From DASQPR01 sp963727415 (GTDB taxonomy: Bacteria; Actinomycetota; Actinomycetes; Mycobacteriales; Micromonosporaceae): a stretch of 64,000 nt of DNA. Each line of letters starts with the position of its first letter. Positions within the stretch are counted from its first letter, which is position 1. Shown one piece after another: positions 8,866 to 18,125 of this stretch. Position numbers and translations under genes: made by a program. The stretch is taken from assembly GCA_963727415.1 (NCBI GenBank), contig CAVSGF010000010.1, positions 372,001 to 436,000 of the forward strand, written 5' to 3'. Below the pieces are notes generated by a model, which saw nothing but the letters and a program-made list of their open reading frames with translations, did not search any database and was not told the origin of the DNA.

Positions 8866-11800
8866 CTACAAGGTTCCACGAGCTCTCTCGATCGCGGCCT
8901 CGACACCGCCGACCCGGTCCGCGAGCAGCCCGAGAGCGCCGAGCGCACGCCTCATTGGATCGTCATCATCACCGCCGAGCGCACGGGCCCGCAGATATCC
9001 GGCCTTCACCTCGGTCCAGCGAGCCGCCTGAGCCTCGGTCATCCGTCCGCGCAGCTCCGCGAACTTCAGCAGGTTCTCCTCGGCGCCGGCGGCGAGAGTC
9101 TGCGCCTCGCCGAGATAGTGATCGTCGATCAGAGCCTCCAGATCCTCGTCATCCATGACCGAAACCACTCGCTCGGCAAGCTTGTTCATGTTGCGGTAGG
9201 ACCCCTGCAGCAGGTACGGCGGCTCGGTGCGGGACGCGTCCGACCGCGCCGCCGAGGCGATGTACGCCCGGTTGCTGGCGAGCACCACCCGCTGGACCCG
9301 CAGCAGCTTGCCGAGCACGGACAGGATCTCGTCCAGCTCGACGGCGGGATACGGGTATTCCAACTGGTCCGGGTTCACCCCGGCGTCCCCGGCCGCCAGG
9401 CGTACCAGCACGTCGATGTCGCCGCGACCGCGAGCGGACAGTGGCGCGAGCACCGGGTTCGCGGTCAGTGCGTTCTCGATGTAGCTGAGGGCGAACAAGT
9501 CCTCCCGGCCGCTGAGCACGTCACCGATGTTCCACACATCGGCGCGGTTGGCGAGCATGTCCGGCACCCGGAATCGGCTACCGGACTCGGTGTACGGGTT
9601 ACCGGCCATGCACACGGCGAACCGCTTGCCGCGGAGGTCGTAGGTGCGAGTGCGGCCGTCCCAGACGCCCTCGATCCGCCGCTGCGCGTCGCACAGCGAG
9701 ATGAACTTCTGCAGGAACTCCGGTGAGGTGTGTTGGATATCGTCGAGGTAGAGCAGCACGTTGTTGCCCATCTCAAGCGCGAACGAGACCTTCTGGACCT
9801 CTTGACGGGCGGTGGCGTTGGGCGCTTCGTCCGGATCCAGTGACGTGACTCCGGCACCGAGCGCGGGACCGTTGACCTTCACGAAGATGAGGCCGAGGCG
9901 GCTCGCGATGTACTCCATCAGGGTCGTCTTGCCATAGCCTGGCGGCGAGATCAGCATCAGCAGGCCCATCTGGTCGACCCGCTTGGCGTCGCCGGACGCG
10001 CCCAGCTGCCGCGCCAGGTTACCGGCCACCAGCGGCAGATAGACCTCGTCGATCAGCCGGTTGCGGACGAACGAGTCCATCACCTTCGGACGCAGTTCGT
10101 CCAGGCGAAGGCGCTGCGCTTGGCGTGCCGCTACGTCGTTACGTCGTTGGTGGTACGCCCGGAACGCGGGCACCCGCTCGTGGCGGAACGACCTGGCCCG
10201 GTCGAGCAATTCGTCGAGCCGGATGTCGAGCTGCCGGTCAACGATCCGGGGATGCGTGCTGAGCAACCCGGGCACTGTCGCGGTAACGGCGGCCGATGAC
10301 TCGTACCGCTCGACATTGGCGCCGCATAGCGCGATGGTGACCGCCTCGGGCAGGTCGTACCGGTCGGCGGCGGTGCCGGACGCGGCCACGTAACCGGCCA
10401 CCCATGAGCAGACCAGCCGGTAGCCCCCGGCCATATCCGGTCCGACGGCACGCAGATCGTCGTCGAACGAGCGCACCGCCGCCGAGCGGGCGCCGCCCAG
10501 GGCGGCACGAAAACGAGCCAGCAGGTCCCGGGCCCGCGCGCTGGAGACGAACCCGGCACCGGCAGCCAGTTCCTCGAACAGGTAATCGGCGGCCGCGCCG
10601 GCACCGGCAGCCAGTTCCGGCAGGCCCGCGGAGGCGAGGTGGGCGTCGATGGCCGCCGCCATGTCGCCACGCACACGATCGATGCCGTCGGCCACACCAG
10701 GACCGGCGAACAGCTCACGCGCGCGCCCCAGCGACCGGGCTGTGCGCGCCCATCCGTCACGAGTGTCGTCGGTGGCACCGTGCGCCCAGAACAGCGTTGC
10801 CGCGGCCCGTACCAGCGGCGGGAACCGCAGCAGGCCGGCTCCGGCGTGCAGGCGCAGCGTCTCGGCCAGGATCGCGGTGGCGTCGGCGTCGTGTACGCCA
10901 CGCTCGTAGCCCTCGTCGTACCTGGACTCGGCCACGGCCCGGACCGTCGCGCCCAAGGTACCGTCGGCGGCCGCGGCCCGGAGCTCGTCCATCCGAGCCG
11001 GGTCAGACTCCGCCTCGGCGAGAATCGACGTGGCGAGATACTCGGCCCGTGCCATCGTCGGCGACTCGGACACCAGGCGCTCGTCCCAGAATTGTTCGGT
11101 CCCGGCGAACGCCTCGTCCGGCAGCGGCGCCCGGTAGTCGGTTCCCGTAATGGCCACGGTCATCCGGCCGTCATGCGGTACCACGCTCAGCCCGATCGGC
11201 TGGGTATTGACGGCGAACCGGTGCTGGCCGAGCTGGATCGACTCGCCGCCGTCGCGGTACAGGTCGATCCGGTCACGGAGCGCCCGGGCCGCCTCCTGCC
11301 GGGCCGCCTTGAGGCGGCCGTCCAGTTCCTCGGCACGGACCGCGTCGTCGAGGGTGCGCAAGTCGTCGACGATGGACCGCACCTTCGCCACCATTGGATC
11401 GGCGGCGAAATACGTGTTGACCTCGTCAAGCGTCGCGAGTGTCGCCGACCGGCGGTGCACGCTGCCCAGGATCCGCGAGGCCGACTCCATCAGCCGGTCG
11501 GCCCGCCGGAGCCGCTCGTCGACCAGGCCCTGGCGGCGTGCCGAGAACGCTTCGTAGACATCGGTGCGCCGGTCGGCGAGTTCGGCGAGGAAGTCGTCGA
11601 AGTCACCGAACCGGGCTTCCAGGTTCTCCAGTTGCAGCAGCAAACGGGCCAGCTGCTCATCGCACTTGTCCACGGTGTCGGCGGTGGCCAGGGCGCCGGT
11701 GATGGCCTGGGCAAGCAACGCCAGCTCAGCGGCGAAGCCGGCCCGTCCTTCGGCGGCGACCAGCTCGCGGCGACGCGCCTGAAGAGTGGCCCGCGTCCGG

Positions 11801-13896
11801 TTGATCGCCCCGAGCACCGTGCCGACCTGCTCCAGGATCGCGGTCCGGACGACGGTGTCGGCGATGTCCAGCGACCCGATCGTGTCGGTGACGACCTGCA
11901 ACCCGTCGGACTGCGCGGTGAGCTCGTCGGCGATCGGCGCGGCCTCGGCCACCGTGGCGATGGCCGCGGCTCGCCCGGACAGCCGCTCCAGATCGGACAG
12001 ATACGTGGTGAACGCTTCCTCGCCCCGGAGAAACTCGACCGCTCGGCCGGCGGTCGCCCTCACGGCCTCGGCCAGCCGGGCGGCGAGCGCGTCGATCGCG
12101 GCCACGTCGATGTACCGCTGTTCGCGCAGGGTCACCAGCCGGCCCTGGGCGGTCCGCAGCTCGGCGATCTGCCGTACCCAGGCGTCCGTCGACGCGGGCG
12201 TGGAGGCACCGGACTGCCGGATGAGGGCGGACACCTCGGTCTCGGCGGCCGCGAGTGCCCCGGCCGCGTGCCGGGCCAGTTGCTGAACCTTCTCGAACTC
12301 GTCGAGCACCTGCTCGGCCGCCGCCCGGACCTCGGACAGTGGCGAGCGCAGGTCGCCCAGTTCGGTGTCGCCGAGCCAGTGGTAGTGGTCGAAGGCGCGG
12401 GCACACGCGGCGATGAGCGCCTCGAACACCGGCGCCGACGGGCGCATCTCATCGACCATGCCGGCGATCGACAGGCAGTCGGAGATACCGCGGACCAGAT
12501 CGGCGTTGCCGACCCGTTCGGCGGCGCTGTCGCCGATCGGCTGCGCGGCCGCGTGCGTGTCCGAGACGTACGGCGTGGCCCACACCTGCATCGGATGCAC
12601 CCGTGTCGGCTCGTCCGACGTGGCTCGGAACACCACCAGCGTGCCGTCATCGAACAACGAGTAGCCGTGGCAGTTCAGCGGCGTGGTGGCCTGCTTACGA
12701 ATCACGTTGTACGGCAGCAACAGGGTGCGGCCCTCGGCTCGCGCGTGGTACGCGTACAGCACGTCCTCGCCGTTGGGCGACCGGATCACCCGCTCGAACT
12801 CAAGGTCGTCGGTATGGGCGTCGAAGGTCTTCGTCACGCCGGTGGTGAGGTAGTAGCCGCCCGGGAAGATGATGCCCTGGTCCTCCGGCAGGCGCTGGCA
12901 GGACTGCCCGATGCCGTCCAGCCGAACCACGTCCTTGGTGCGCGTATTGAAGATCACGTATCGCCAGTCGGTCTCCTTGTACGGCCGGATGCGCAGCAGG
13001 ATCAGCGGGCCGACGCGGGCATAGGCGACCTCGGCGTCGGCCAGGCTCTGCAGCGGCTCGGCAACCGGTTCGGCGTAGATGCCGGCACCGGTCTCGGTGT
13101 TGTTCTCGATCTTGATGGTGAGGTCGCCGCCGACGGTCTCGACGAACACCTCACCGGCGATCGAGATGTGCGGGTGGCGGCCCGAAACATGATCGTCACG
13201 GGTGGTTTCGGTCCACTCGAAGTCGTGCGGCGGCGGAAATCGATGGTCCCGCTCACCGCGGCTGTCCAGGTAGGTCGCCTTGCCACCGGGCGCGATCCGC
13301 CACCGCGGTACCCGGATGTCCTCCAGCCTCGGCCCGGTCTGGAACACCGCGAGCAGCATGCCCTCGACCAGCCGCAACTGGAGCAGGCGGGCTTCCCGGT
13401 AGTAGCGGTACAGCTCGGCGAAGTCACGGCGGAAGCCGTCGTCGTCAATCAGGTCGGCGTCCCCGGCGCCCGGCTCGAACCGGTACGAGTCGCCGTCGCG
13501 TACGAAGCGGTGCAGCGAGAACACGTCGGCGACCGTGGTCTCCGGCTTGAGCCCGAAGAACACGTTGTAGCCGAGCAGCATGCGATCGCCGACCGAGACG
13601 ATGTCGCGCGGCACGCAGTTGTGTTCGGTGCGGATCCGTTCGGTACCGAGCAGCCGCATCTCGGTACCGCCGAAGACCGCCAACCGCTGCTGGTTGAGCG
13701 CTTCGGCCCGCCCGGCCAGCTCGCGTGAACGGTCGGCCAGCCGGGCCCGCAACACCTCGTACGTGCCCGCCTCAAGAGGCCCCGGACCGGCCTGGGCCGC
13801 GGTGGCGGATTCCGATCCGGTGCCGCCGCCGGTCCCGACGGCGCCGGCGGCCTCCGCCGCCGGCGCCGTCGCGCCCGTCACGTCCGCCTCGGTCAT
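8866..13896 (-). CDS. Giant AAA ATPase (DUF3686-like, 'DNA repair ATPase'), partner of flotillin
   Basis: The product is 1676 residues. After an Ala/Gly-rich leader (about residues 1-40), residues 60-480 resemble a beta-rich repeat region (GTERIRTEHNCVPRDIVSVG, YNVFFGLKPETT, then propeller-like segments). Residues 500-900 are mostly helical and coiled-coil. The AAA module is C-terminal: Walker A SPPGYGKTT near residue 1316, Walker B NVLLYLDDIQ near 1380, a sensor-like AGNPYTESGSRFRVPDML and an arginine-rich follow-up. I recognise it as the large ATPase often labelled DUF3686 or DNA repair ATPase; no biochemical role is established to my knowledge. Its start overlaps the flotillin stop by 4 bp (13893-13896), so the two are translationally coupled. 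It may remodel a membrane scaffold assembled by the flotillin. Mechanism is inference. Confidence 0.85.
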   Translation of the reverse strand: MTEADVTGATAPAAEAAGAVGTGGGTGSESATAAQAGPGPLEAGTYEVLRARLADRSRELAGRAEALNQQRLAVFGGTEMRLLGTERIRTEHNCVPRDIVSVGDRMLLGYNVFFGLKPETTVADVFSLHRFVRDGDSYRFEPGAGDADLIDDDGFRRDFAELYRYYREARLLQLRLVEGMLLAVFQTGPRLEDIRVPRWRIAPGGKATYLDSRGERDHRFPPPHDFEWTETTRDDHVSGRHPHISIAGEVFVETVGGDLTIKIENNTETGAGIYAEPVAEPLQSLADAEVAYARVGPLILLRIRPYKETDWRYVIFNTRTKDVVRLDGIGQSCQRLPEDQGIIFPGGYYLTTGVTKTFDAHTDDLEFERVIRSPNGEDVLYAYHARAEGRTLLLPYNVIRKQATTPLNCHGYSLFDDGTLVVFRATSDEPTRVHPMQVWATPYVSDTHAAAQPIGDSAAERVGNADLVRGISDCLSIAGMVDEMRPSAPVFEALIAACARAFDHYHWLGDTELGDLRSPLSEVRAAAEQVLDEFEKVQQLARHAAGALAAAETEVSALIRQSGASTPASTDAWVRQIAELRTAQGRLVTLREQRYIDVAAIDALAARLAEAVRATAGRAVEFLRGEEAFTTYLSDLERLSGRAAAIATVAEAAPIADELTAQSDGLQVVTDTIGSLDIADTVVRTAILEQVGTVLGAINRTRATLQARRRELVAAEGRAGFAAELALLAQAITGALATADTVDKCDEQLARLLLQLENLEARFGDFDDFLAELADRRTDVYEAFSARRQGLVDERLRRADRLMESASRILGSVHRRSATLATLDEVNTYFAADPMVAKVRSIVDDLRTLDDAVRAEELDGRLKAARQEAARALRDRIDLYRDGGESIQLGQHRFAVNTQPIGLSVVPHDGRMTVAITGTDYRAPLPDEAFAGTEQFWDERLVSESPTMARAEYLATSILAEAESDPARMDELRAAAADGTLGATVRAVAESRYDEGYERGVHDADATAILAETLRLHAGAGLLRFPPLVRAAATLFWAHGATDDTRDGWARTARSLGRARELFAGPGVADGIDRVRGDMAAAIDAHLASAGLPELAAGAGAAADYLFEELAAGAGFVSSARARDLLARFRAALGGARSAAVRSFDDDLRAVGPDMAGGYRLVCSWVAGYVAASGTAADRYDLPEAVTIALCGANVERYESSAAVTATVPGLLSTHPRIVDRQLDIRLDELLDRARSFRHERVPAFRAYHQRRNDVAARQAQRLRLDELRPKVMDSFVRNRLIDEVYLPLVAGNLARQLGASGDAKRVDQMGLLMLISPPGYGKTTLMEYIASRLGLIFVKVNGPALGAGVTSLDPDEAPNATARQEVQKVSFALEMGNNVLLYLDDIQHTSPEFLQKFISLCDAQRRIEGVWDGRTRTYDLRGKRFAVCMAGNPYTESGSRFRVPDMLANRADVWNIGDVLSGREDLFALSYIENALTANPVLAPLSARGRGDIDVLVRLAAGDAGVNPDQLEYPYPAVELDEILSVLGKLLRVQRVVLASNRAYIASAARSDASRTEPPYLLQGSYRNMNKLAERVVSVMDDEDLEALIDDHYLGEAQTLAAGAEENLLKFAELRGRMTEAQAARWTEVKAGYLRARALGGDDDDPMRRALGALGLLADRVGGVEAAIERARGTL

Positions 13897-15911
13897 GCGC
13901 CGTTACGCTGCGCCGGAGCGGCCAGGGCGGCGACCGGGGTGTCGGCGATGCCCAGACGCTGAACCGTCGCGAGCAGTTCGCGCAGCCGGTCCGTCTCGCC
14001 GCTGGACTTCATCTGCTGGAGCAGGAACGCCGACAGCGTCAGGTTGGACACGTCCCCGGTGTTCAGCGAACCGAGCAGACGGCTCAGGTCGGCGGTGAAG
14101 TCGCCGCTGCCGTCCAGCCACGGACGGGCCAGTGACTGCACCACGTCGGAGTGCCCGACGAAGCCGTCAACGGCCCGGCCCGCCGAGATCGCGCCGACCA
14201 GCCGGTCGAAGAAGGCGCCGTCGCCGCCAACGATGTCGATCTTCGCGTTCTCCAGGCCCTTGCCGACCACCTCGGCCTGTGCCTCGGCGACCTCGCGGTG
14301 CATGGTGATGCCGGCCAGGCGGATCTCCTTTTCGGCTTCCAGCCGCAGCCGGTATTCCTCGTGCGCGCGGCTGGCCTCGTCGAGCGCGGCCATGGCAGCG
14401 GCCTTCTCGGTCAAGCCGTCCGCCTCGCCCTTGAGCTTCTCCCGGATCGAGTTGGCGGCGGCGATGCCCCGCTCCCGCTCGACCGCGGCCTCGGCCAGGC
14501 CGACCTTCTCGATCGCTTCGGCGTCCCGCTCCCGGACCTGCACCTCAGCCAGGCCGACCGCGGCCGCCTCGGCCTGAGCGCCCTCGGCAAGGCGAATCTT
14601 GGCGCGCGCGTCCAGGTCAGCCGCTTGCTGCCGAGCCTCGGCCAGGACCAGCGCCTCGCGAGCCTTGTGCTTGGCGGCGGCCTCCGCGGCCTCGGCCGCC
14701 TTGATGTCCTTGACCAGATTCTCCTGTGCCTGGGCCTCGGCCTGGATCACCGTGGCCTGCCGCGACCGCTCGGCTTCCTCGACGACGCGCAGGCGCTTGA
14801 TGTTCTCCTCCTGCTCGGCAACCGTCTTCTCCACCGCGATCCGCTCGCGTACCACCTCGGCGATCGCCCGGCGCTCGGCCTCGACCTCCTTGTCCTTGGC
14901 GATCGTGGACAGTTCGGTCTCGCGCTGCCGGCTGATCACCTCAAGCATCCGGTCCTTCTCGATCCGCTCGTTCTCGATCGCGATGACCCGCTCGCGGTTC
15001 TTCTCCGCGACCGAGATCTCCCGGCTCTTGTTCTCCCGCTGGATGCCCAGCGCCTCGTCGGTACGGATGGCCGCCGAATCGGCCTTCAGCCGCTCCTCGG
15101 CGCGGACGCGCTCGATCTCGGCCTCTTCGCGAGCCCGGATCGTCTCGATCTCCCGCTTCTGCTTGATCTCGGCATCGGCCTGCCGCCGTTCGAGTTCCAG
15201 GATGGCCTCCCGGGCGTCGACGTCCTGCCGGGTGATCTCCTTCTCCTCGTTGCGCTGGTACTCGTTGGTCCGGACATGCTCGATCGCGGTCAGCTCGGTG
15301 ATCTTGCGGATGCCCTGAGCGTCCAGGATGTTGCGCGGGTCCAGGTGCGCCATCGGAGTCTGCTCAAGGAAGTCGATGGCGGCGTCTTCCAGGCTGTACC
15401 CGTTCAGATCGGTTCCGATCACTCGGATGATCTGGTCCCGGAAGTCATCCCTCTTGGTGTAGAGGTCGACGAAGTCCAACTGCTTACCGACGGTCTTGAG
15501 GGCCTCGGAGAACTTCGCGTTGAACAGTTCCTGAAGCGTTTCGCGGTCGCTGGCCCTCGCGGTGCCGATCGCCTGCGCCACCTTGATCACGTCTTCGGCG
15601 GTCTTGTTGACCCGCACGAAGAATGTGATGCGGATGTCGGCCCGGATGTTGTCCCGGCAGATCAGGCCGTCGTGGCCGGTGCGCTCGATGTCGATGGTCT
15701 TGACCGAGATATCCATCATCTCGGCCTTGTGCAGCACCGGCAGGACCACCGCGCCGGTGAAGGTGACGTCGACCCGGCGGACCTTGGAGATGATCAGCGC
15801 CTTGCCCTGCTCGACCTTCCGGAACAAACGTCCCACGAGCAGTACGACACCGATGATGATCAGGAGAAGGACCGCGGCGAGCACGCCGAGTCCGGTGGTG
15901 AGCACATCCAT
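13893..15911 (-). CDS. Flotillin-family membrane scaffold protein (YqiK-like)
   Basis: The product is 672 residues. It has an N-terminal membrane hairpin or single TM (residues about 5-28), an SPFH/band-7 domain (KVEQGKALIISKVRRVDVTF to about residue 200), then about 300 residues of heptad-rich charged helix full of EAE/RAE repeats typical of flotillins, and a C-terminal globular tail. Flotillins form oligomeric cages or microdomains on the inner membrane. The pairing with an OB-fold membrane protein upstream mirrors E. coli yqiJ-yqiK; here an extra AAA ATPase follows. It overlaps the ATPase by 4 bp and lies 9 bp after the upstream gene, so it is a single operon. Confidence 0.92.
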   Translation of the reverse strand: MDVLTTGLGVLAAVLLLIIIGVVLLVGRLFRKVEQGKALIISKVRRVDVTFTGAVVLPVLHKAEMMDISVKTIDIERTGHDGLICRDNIRADIRITFFVRVNKTAEDVIKVAQAIGTARASDRETLQELFNAKFSEALKTVGKQLDFVDLYTKRDDFRDQIIRVIGTDLNGYSLEDAAIDFLEQTPMAHLDPRNILDAQGIRKITELTAIEHVRTNEYQRNEEKEITRQDVDAREAILELERRQADAEIKQKREIETIRAREEAEIERVRAEERLKADSAAIRTDEALGIQRENKSREISVAEKNRERVIAIENERIEKDRMLEVISRQRETELSTIAKDKEVEAERRAIAEVVRERIAVEKTVAEQEENIKRLRVVEEAERSRQATVIQAEAQAQENLVKDIKAAEAAEAAAKHKAREALVLAEARQQAADLDARAKIRLAEGAQAEAAAVGLAEVQVRERDAEAIEKVGLAEAAVERERGIAAANSIREKLKGEADGLTEKAAAMAALDEASRAHEEYRLRLEAEKEIRLAGITMHREVAEAQAEVVGKGLENAKIDIVGGDGAFFDRLVGAISAGRAVDGFVGHSDVVQSLARPWLDGSGDFTADLSRLLGSLNTGDVSNLTLSAFLLQQMKSSGETDRLRELLATVQRLGIADTPVAALAAPAQRNGA

Positions 15912-15920
15912 GAGAGTTCC

Positions 15921-16676
15921 TTAGTCGGAGGACGCGGCGCCCGCTACCGGGCCGCCGGGGGTCGCGGTGACCCAGAAGACCTCGCCGTCGGGGTCGTAGT
16001 CGTAAATCAGCGCATGGCTGCCGGACCGGAGCGCTTCGGCGCCGCTCTGCCGTACCTGGATGACGGCGGACGAGCCGTCGGCGGCGGTCACCTCGGCCTG
16101 GCCGAAGCGATCGTCGACTCGGCCGGTCCGGATCACGCACTCCAGGCCGACGAACCCTTGCCGGGATTCGGCGGGACCGGAGTCGAACAACCGGCGCAGG
16201 GGGCGGACCAGAATCGCGGTAACGACGGTGGCGATGACCAGAGCGGCAACGAGCACCAGCACGCCAAGCACGACACGGATCCACATCGGAGTGACAGGTG
16301 CGGCCAGCGCCGCACCGGCCAGGCTGACAAACCACGCGAATGTGATGATCAGCGACACCACTATGGAGATCGGAACTCCGCCGAGGCCGAGCCGGTGCAG
16401 CACTCCGCCGTCATGGCCGTCATGGCCGTCATGGGCAGCACCGTCGCCATCGGCACCGCCATGCCCATGGGCGGCCAGATCGGCACCGCCATGCCCATGG
16501 GCGGCCAGATCGGCACCGCCGTGGCCACCGGCATCGAGGTCGATGCCGTCGTGCCCGTGACCGCCGATGTCAACCGCGCCGAGCACGGCCAGCAACCAGT
16601 ATCCGATGACGACGATCAGGAGGAAGGACAGCAGGCCGGTGGGAAAGCCGAGAGCCGCACGCACGAAGTCAGCCAT
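15921..16676 (-). CDS. YqiJ/NfeD-like OB-fold membrane protein with His-Gly-Asp-rich loop
   Basis: The product is 251 residues. TM1 lies at about 13-35, then a striking His/Gly/Asp/Ala-rich periplasmic or cytoplasmic loop (about 38-92, around a dozen His), then TM2 and TM3 (about 102-165), and a C-terminal OB-fold-like domain (VGLECVIRTGRVDDRFGQAE, about 173-240). It corresponds to the NfeD/YqiJ partners that accompany flotillins. The loop composition suggests metal binding, which is inference. The start ATG 16676 follows a G-rich ribosome site. It is first gene of the flotillin operon. Confidence 0.87.
   Translation of the reverse strand: MADFVRAALGFPTGLLSFLLIVVIGYWLLAVLGAVDIGGHGHDGIDLDAGGHGGADLAAHGHGGADLAAHGHGGADGDGAAHDGHDGHDGGVLHRLGLGGVPISIVVSLIITFAWFVSLAGAALAAPVTPMWIRVVLGVLVLVAALVIATVVTAILVRPLRRLFDSGPAESRQGFVGLECVIRTGRVDDRFGQAEVTAADGSSAVIQVRQSGAEALRSGSHALIYDYDPDGEVFWVTATPGGPVAGAASSD
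16449..16520. repeat. 30-bp in-frame tandem repeat encoding His-rich loop
   Basis: Two perfect 30-bp units (16449-16478, 16479-16508) and 12 bp of a third lie inside the YqiJ-like gene and encode repeated GGADLAAHGH decapeptides on the minus strand. The period is a multiple of three, so repeat-number change would lengthen or shorten the loop without a frameshift. Confidence 0.9.
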
Positions 16677-16900
16677 GGCCCCCGTCGCATTCCTTCCTGA
16701 TCAAGCCGTAGGCAGATGGTGACAGCCGATGTCAAGGCGCAACCGGGGCGGTGATGTCGTTCCGGACCTACCTCAGTGGCGGCGGCTGGATGGCACGGCG
16801 GGCGGGCGCGATGCGCTGCCTCGGCAGGACGAGGCTACGGGCTGGCGCACCGCGGCCACAAGGCCCGCCGGTGCGGTACGGCGGCACGATCGGTACCGGC

Positions 16901-17932
16901 TCAGGTTCCGTCCGGCCGGGCCCGGTCCCGAGTGTTGATCTGAGCCAGCCAGGCGTTGTATGCCTCAAGCCGCGCGTCGTCGTCATCAATGTCGGTACGG
17001 GTGCTCGGCACGGCCTGGGCATCGGCCGGTGCCGTCATGTAACGGTCGAGGCTGGCCCGGCGGGCCTGCTCGACCCAGCGCATCCGGGCGCCACCCCGTC
17101 CGCGACCGATGACCCATGGGATCAGAGCGGTGATGATCAAGGCGATCATGATGGTGTCGCCGCCGATCCACATCATCGCGCCGCCCCAGTGCACATCGGT
17201 GACCAGGTCGGGACCCCAGGTGTGTTGCTGGGCCGCGTAAGCCGGCCACGGCTCGTGCTGCGTTGTCAGCAGGGTGAGGCCGGTGAACGTGTCGATCGGC
17301 ATGGACAGCAGGATGATCACCATCTTCGCCGGCCGGGACAATCGCCAGCGGATCGGCTCGTCGCCGAATCCGGACAACAGGTAGAGGTACCCGATCGTCA
17401 GGTACGCGACCTGCTCGGCGGTTGCCATTGACGGGTGCAGCACCACCTCGTTGTTGAACGAGGTGAGATGCGTGAACACCACCACGCCGGCATAGGCCGG
17501 GATAGCGAACAGCGGGCAGGTGACGACGGTGACGAACCGCGATCTCAAGAACCGCTTGATCATGGTGTGCAGCGGGTTTCGGCTGGCGTGCATGGCCAGG
17601 GTCAGCGGGCGCCCGTGAATCAACAGCGCCGGAGCCACCATGATCAGCAATAGATGCTGGATCATGTGAATCCAGAAAAATGTGGTGTCGTAGTGGCCGA
17701 CCGCCGACATCAGCGCGATCGCGATCACGGCAAGCCCGCCGGCGAATGAGGCGGCGCGACCGGCCGGCCACGGGTGGTTGGGGTGCCGCCGCTTCACCCG
17801 GACCATGCCCCAGGCGTACAGCCCCGCGGCGAGCAGCAGAAGCCCGACGGCGATCGGCCGGAATGTCCAGTCGGCGAGCAAGGTGGCCGCCGACGGCGCC
17901 GGACCGGCCATCGGGGTGGCAACGGTGGTCAT
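16901..17932 (-). CDS. ctaG: CtaG-type cytochrome c oxidase assembly / copper protein
   Basis: The product is 343 residues with about seven transmembrane helices. The caa3-type CtaG family is recognised from HMIQHLLLIMVAPALLIHGRPLTLAM, YLLSGFGDEPIRWRLSRPAK and a His/Met-rich pattern in helices facing one side. It is thought to help deliver copper to cytochrome oxidase; it is unrelated to Cox11-type CtaG. I choose ATG 17932 because it overlaps the stop of a short upstream reading frame with a good ribosome site (ATGA junction); an in-frame GTG at 17953 lacks one. It is divergent from the CopD-CtaG fusion. Confidence 0.88.
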   Translation of the reverse strand: MTTVATPMAGPAPSAATLLADWTFRPIAVGLLLLAAGLYAWGMVRVKRRHPNHPWPAGRAASFAGGLAVIAIALMSAVGHYDTTFFWIHMIQHLLLIMVAPALLIHGRPLTLAMHASRNPLHTMIKRFLRSRFVTVVTCPLFAIPAYAGVVVFTHLTSFNNEVVLHPSMATAEQVAYLTIGYLYLLSGFGDEPIRWRLSRPAKMVIILLSMPIDTFTGLTLLTTQHEPWPAYAAQQHTWGPDLVTDVHWGGAMMWIGGDTIMIALIITALIPWVIGRGRGGARMRWVEQARRASLDRYMTAPADAQAVPSTRTDIDDDDARLEAYNAWLAQINTRDRARPDGT

Positions 17933-17973
17933 GGCCGCACCGTTCGGCGGCACGGGCGGCGTCGATGTGCCAT
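17929..17973 (-). CDS. Putative 14-residue leader peptide upstream of ctaG
   Basis: ATG 17973 is preceded by aggag 5 nt upstream and encodes MAHRRRPCRRTVRP, ending in a TGA that overlaps the ctaG ATG (ATGA at 17929-17932). The only convincing ribosome site upstream of ctaG belongs to this frame, so ctaG translation is probably coupled to it. The peptide is Arg-rich with one Cys. It could sense translation rate or simply lend its ribosome site. This is a prediction from spacing and overlap, not homology. Confidence 0.45.
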   Translation of the reverse strand: MAHRRRPCRRTVRP

Positions 17974-18125
17974 CTGCTCTCCTGGTTTTTCAATCGCCTG
18001 GCTGCCCCTGCCAGGCGCTGCGCCCTGGCCGGGCCCGGAACCGAACCTCAGACCTGACCCTAGCGCTGTGGCGAGCCTGGCCGGCAGCGGCGCCGCTGGC
18101 TTGTGGCGTAAGTCCGCGACATACG

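Noticed and set aside
10639..13728. 1029-codon open frame on the plus strand
   Set aside because: It lies antisense to the AAA ATPase gene; its translation is Arg/Gly/Val/Gln-rich with no domain signature, and the minus strand carries the Walker motifs. It is a GC-skew shadow.
8866..13896. Literal 'DNA repair' role for the giant ATPase
   Set aside because: I see no nuclease, helicase or DNA-binding signature, and the gene is coupled to a flotillin; the label is inherited annotation rather than evidence.
14151..16700. 849-codon open frame on the plus strand
   Set aside because: It is antisense to the flotillin and YqiJ-like genes, which have clear domains, coupling and ribosome sites. The Leu/Asp-rich translation mirrors the Glu/Ala-rich coiled coil on the other strand.
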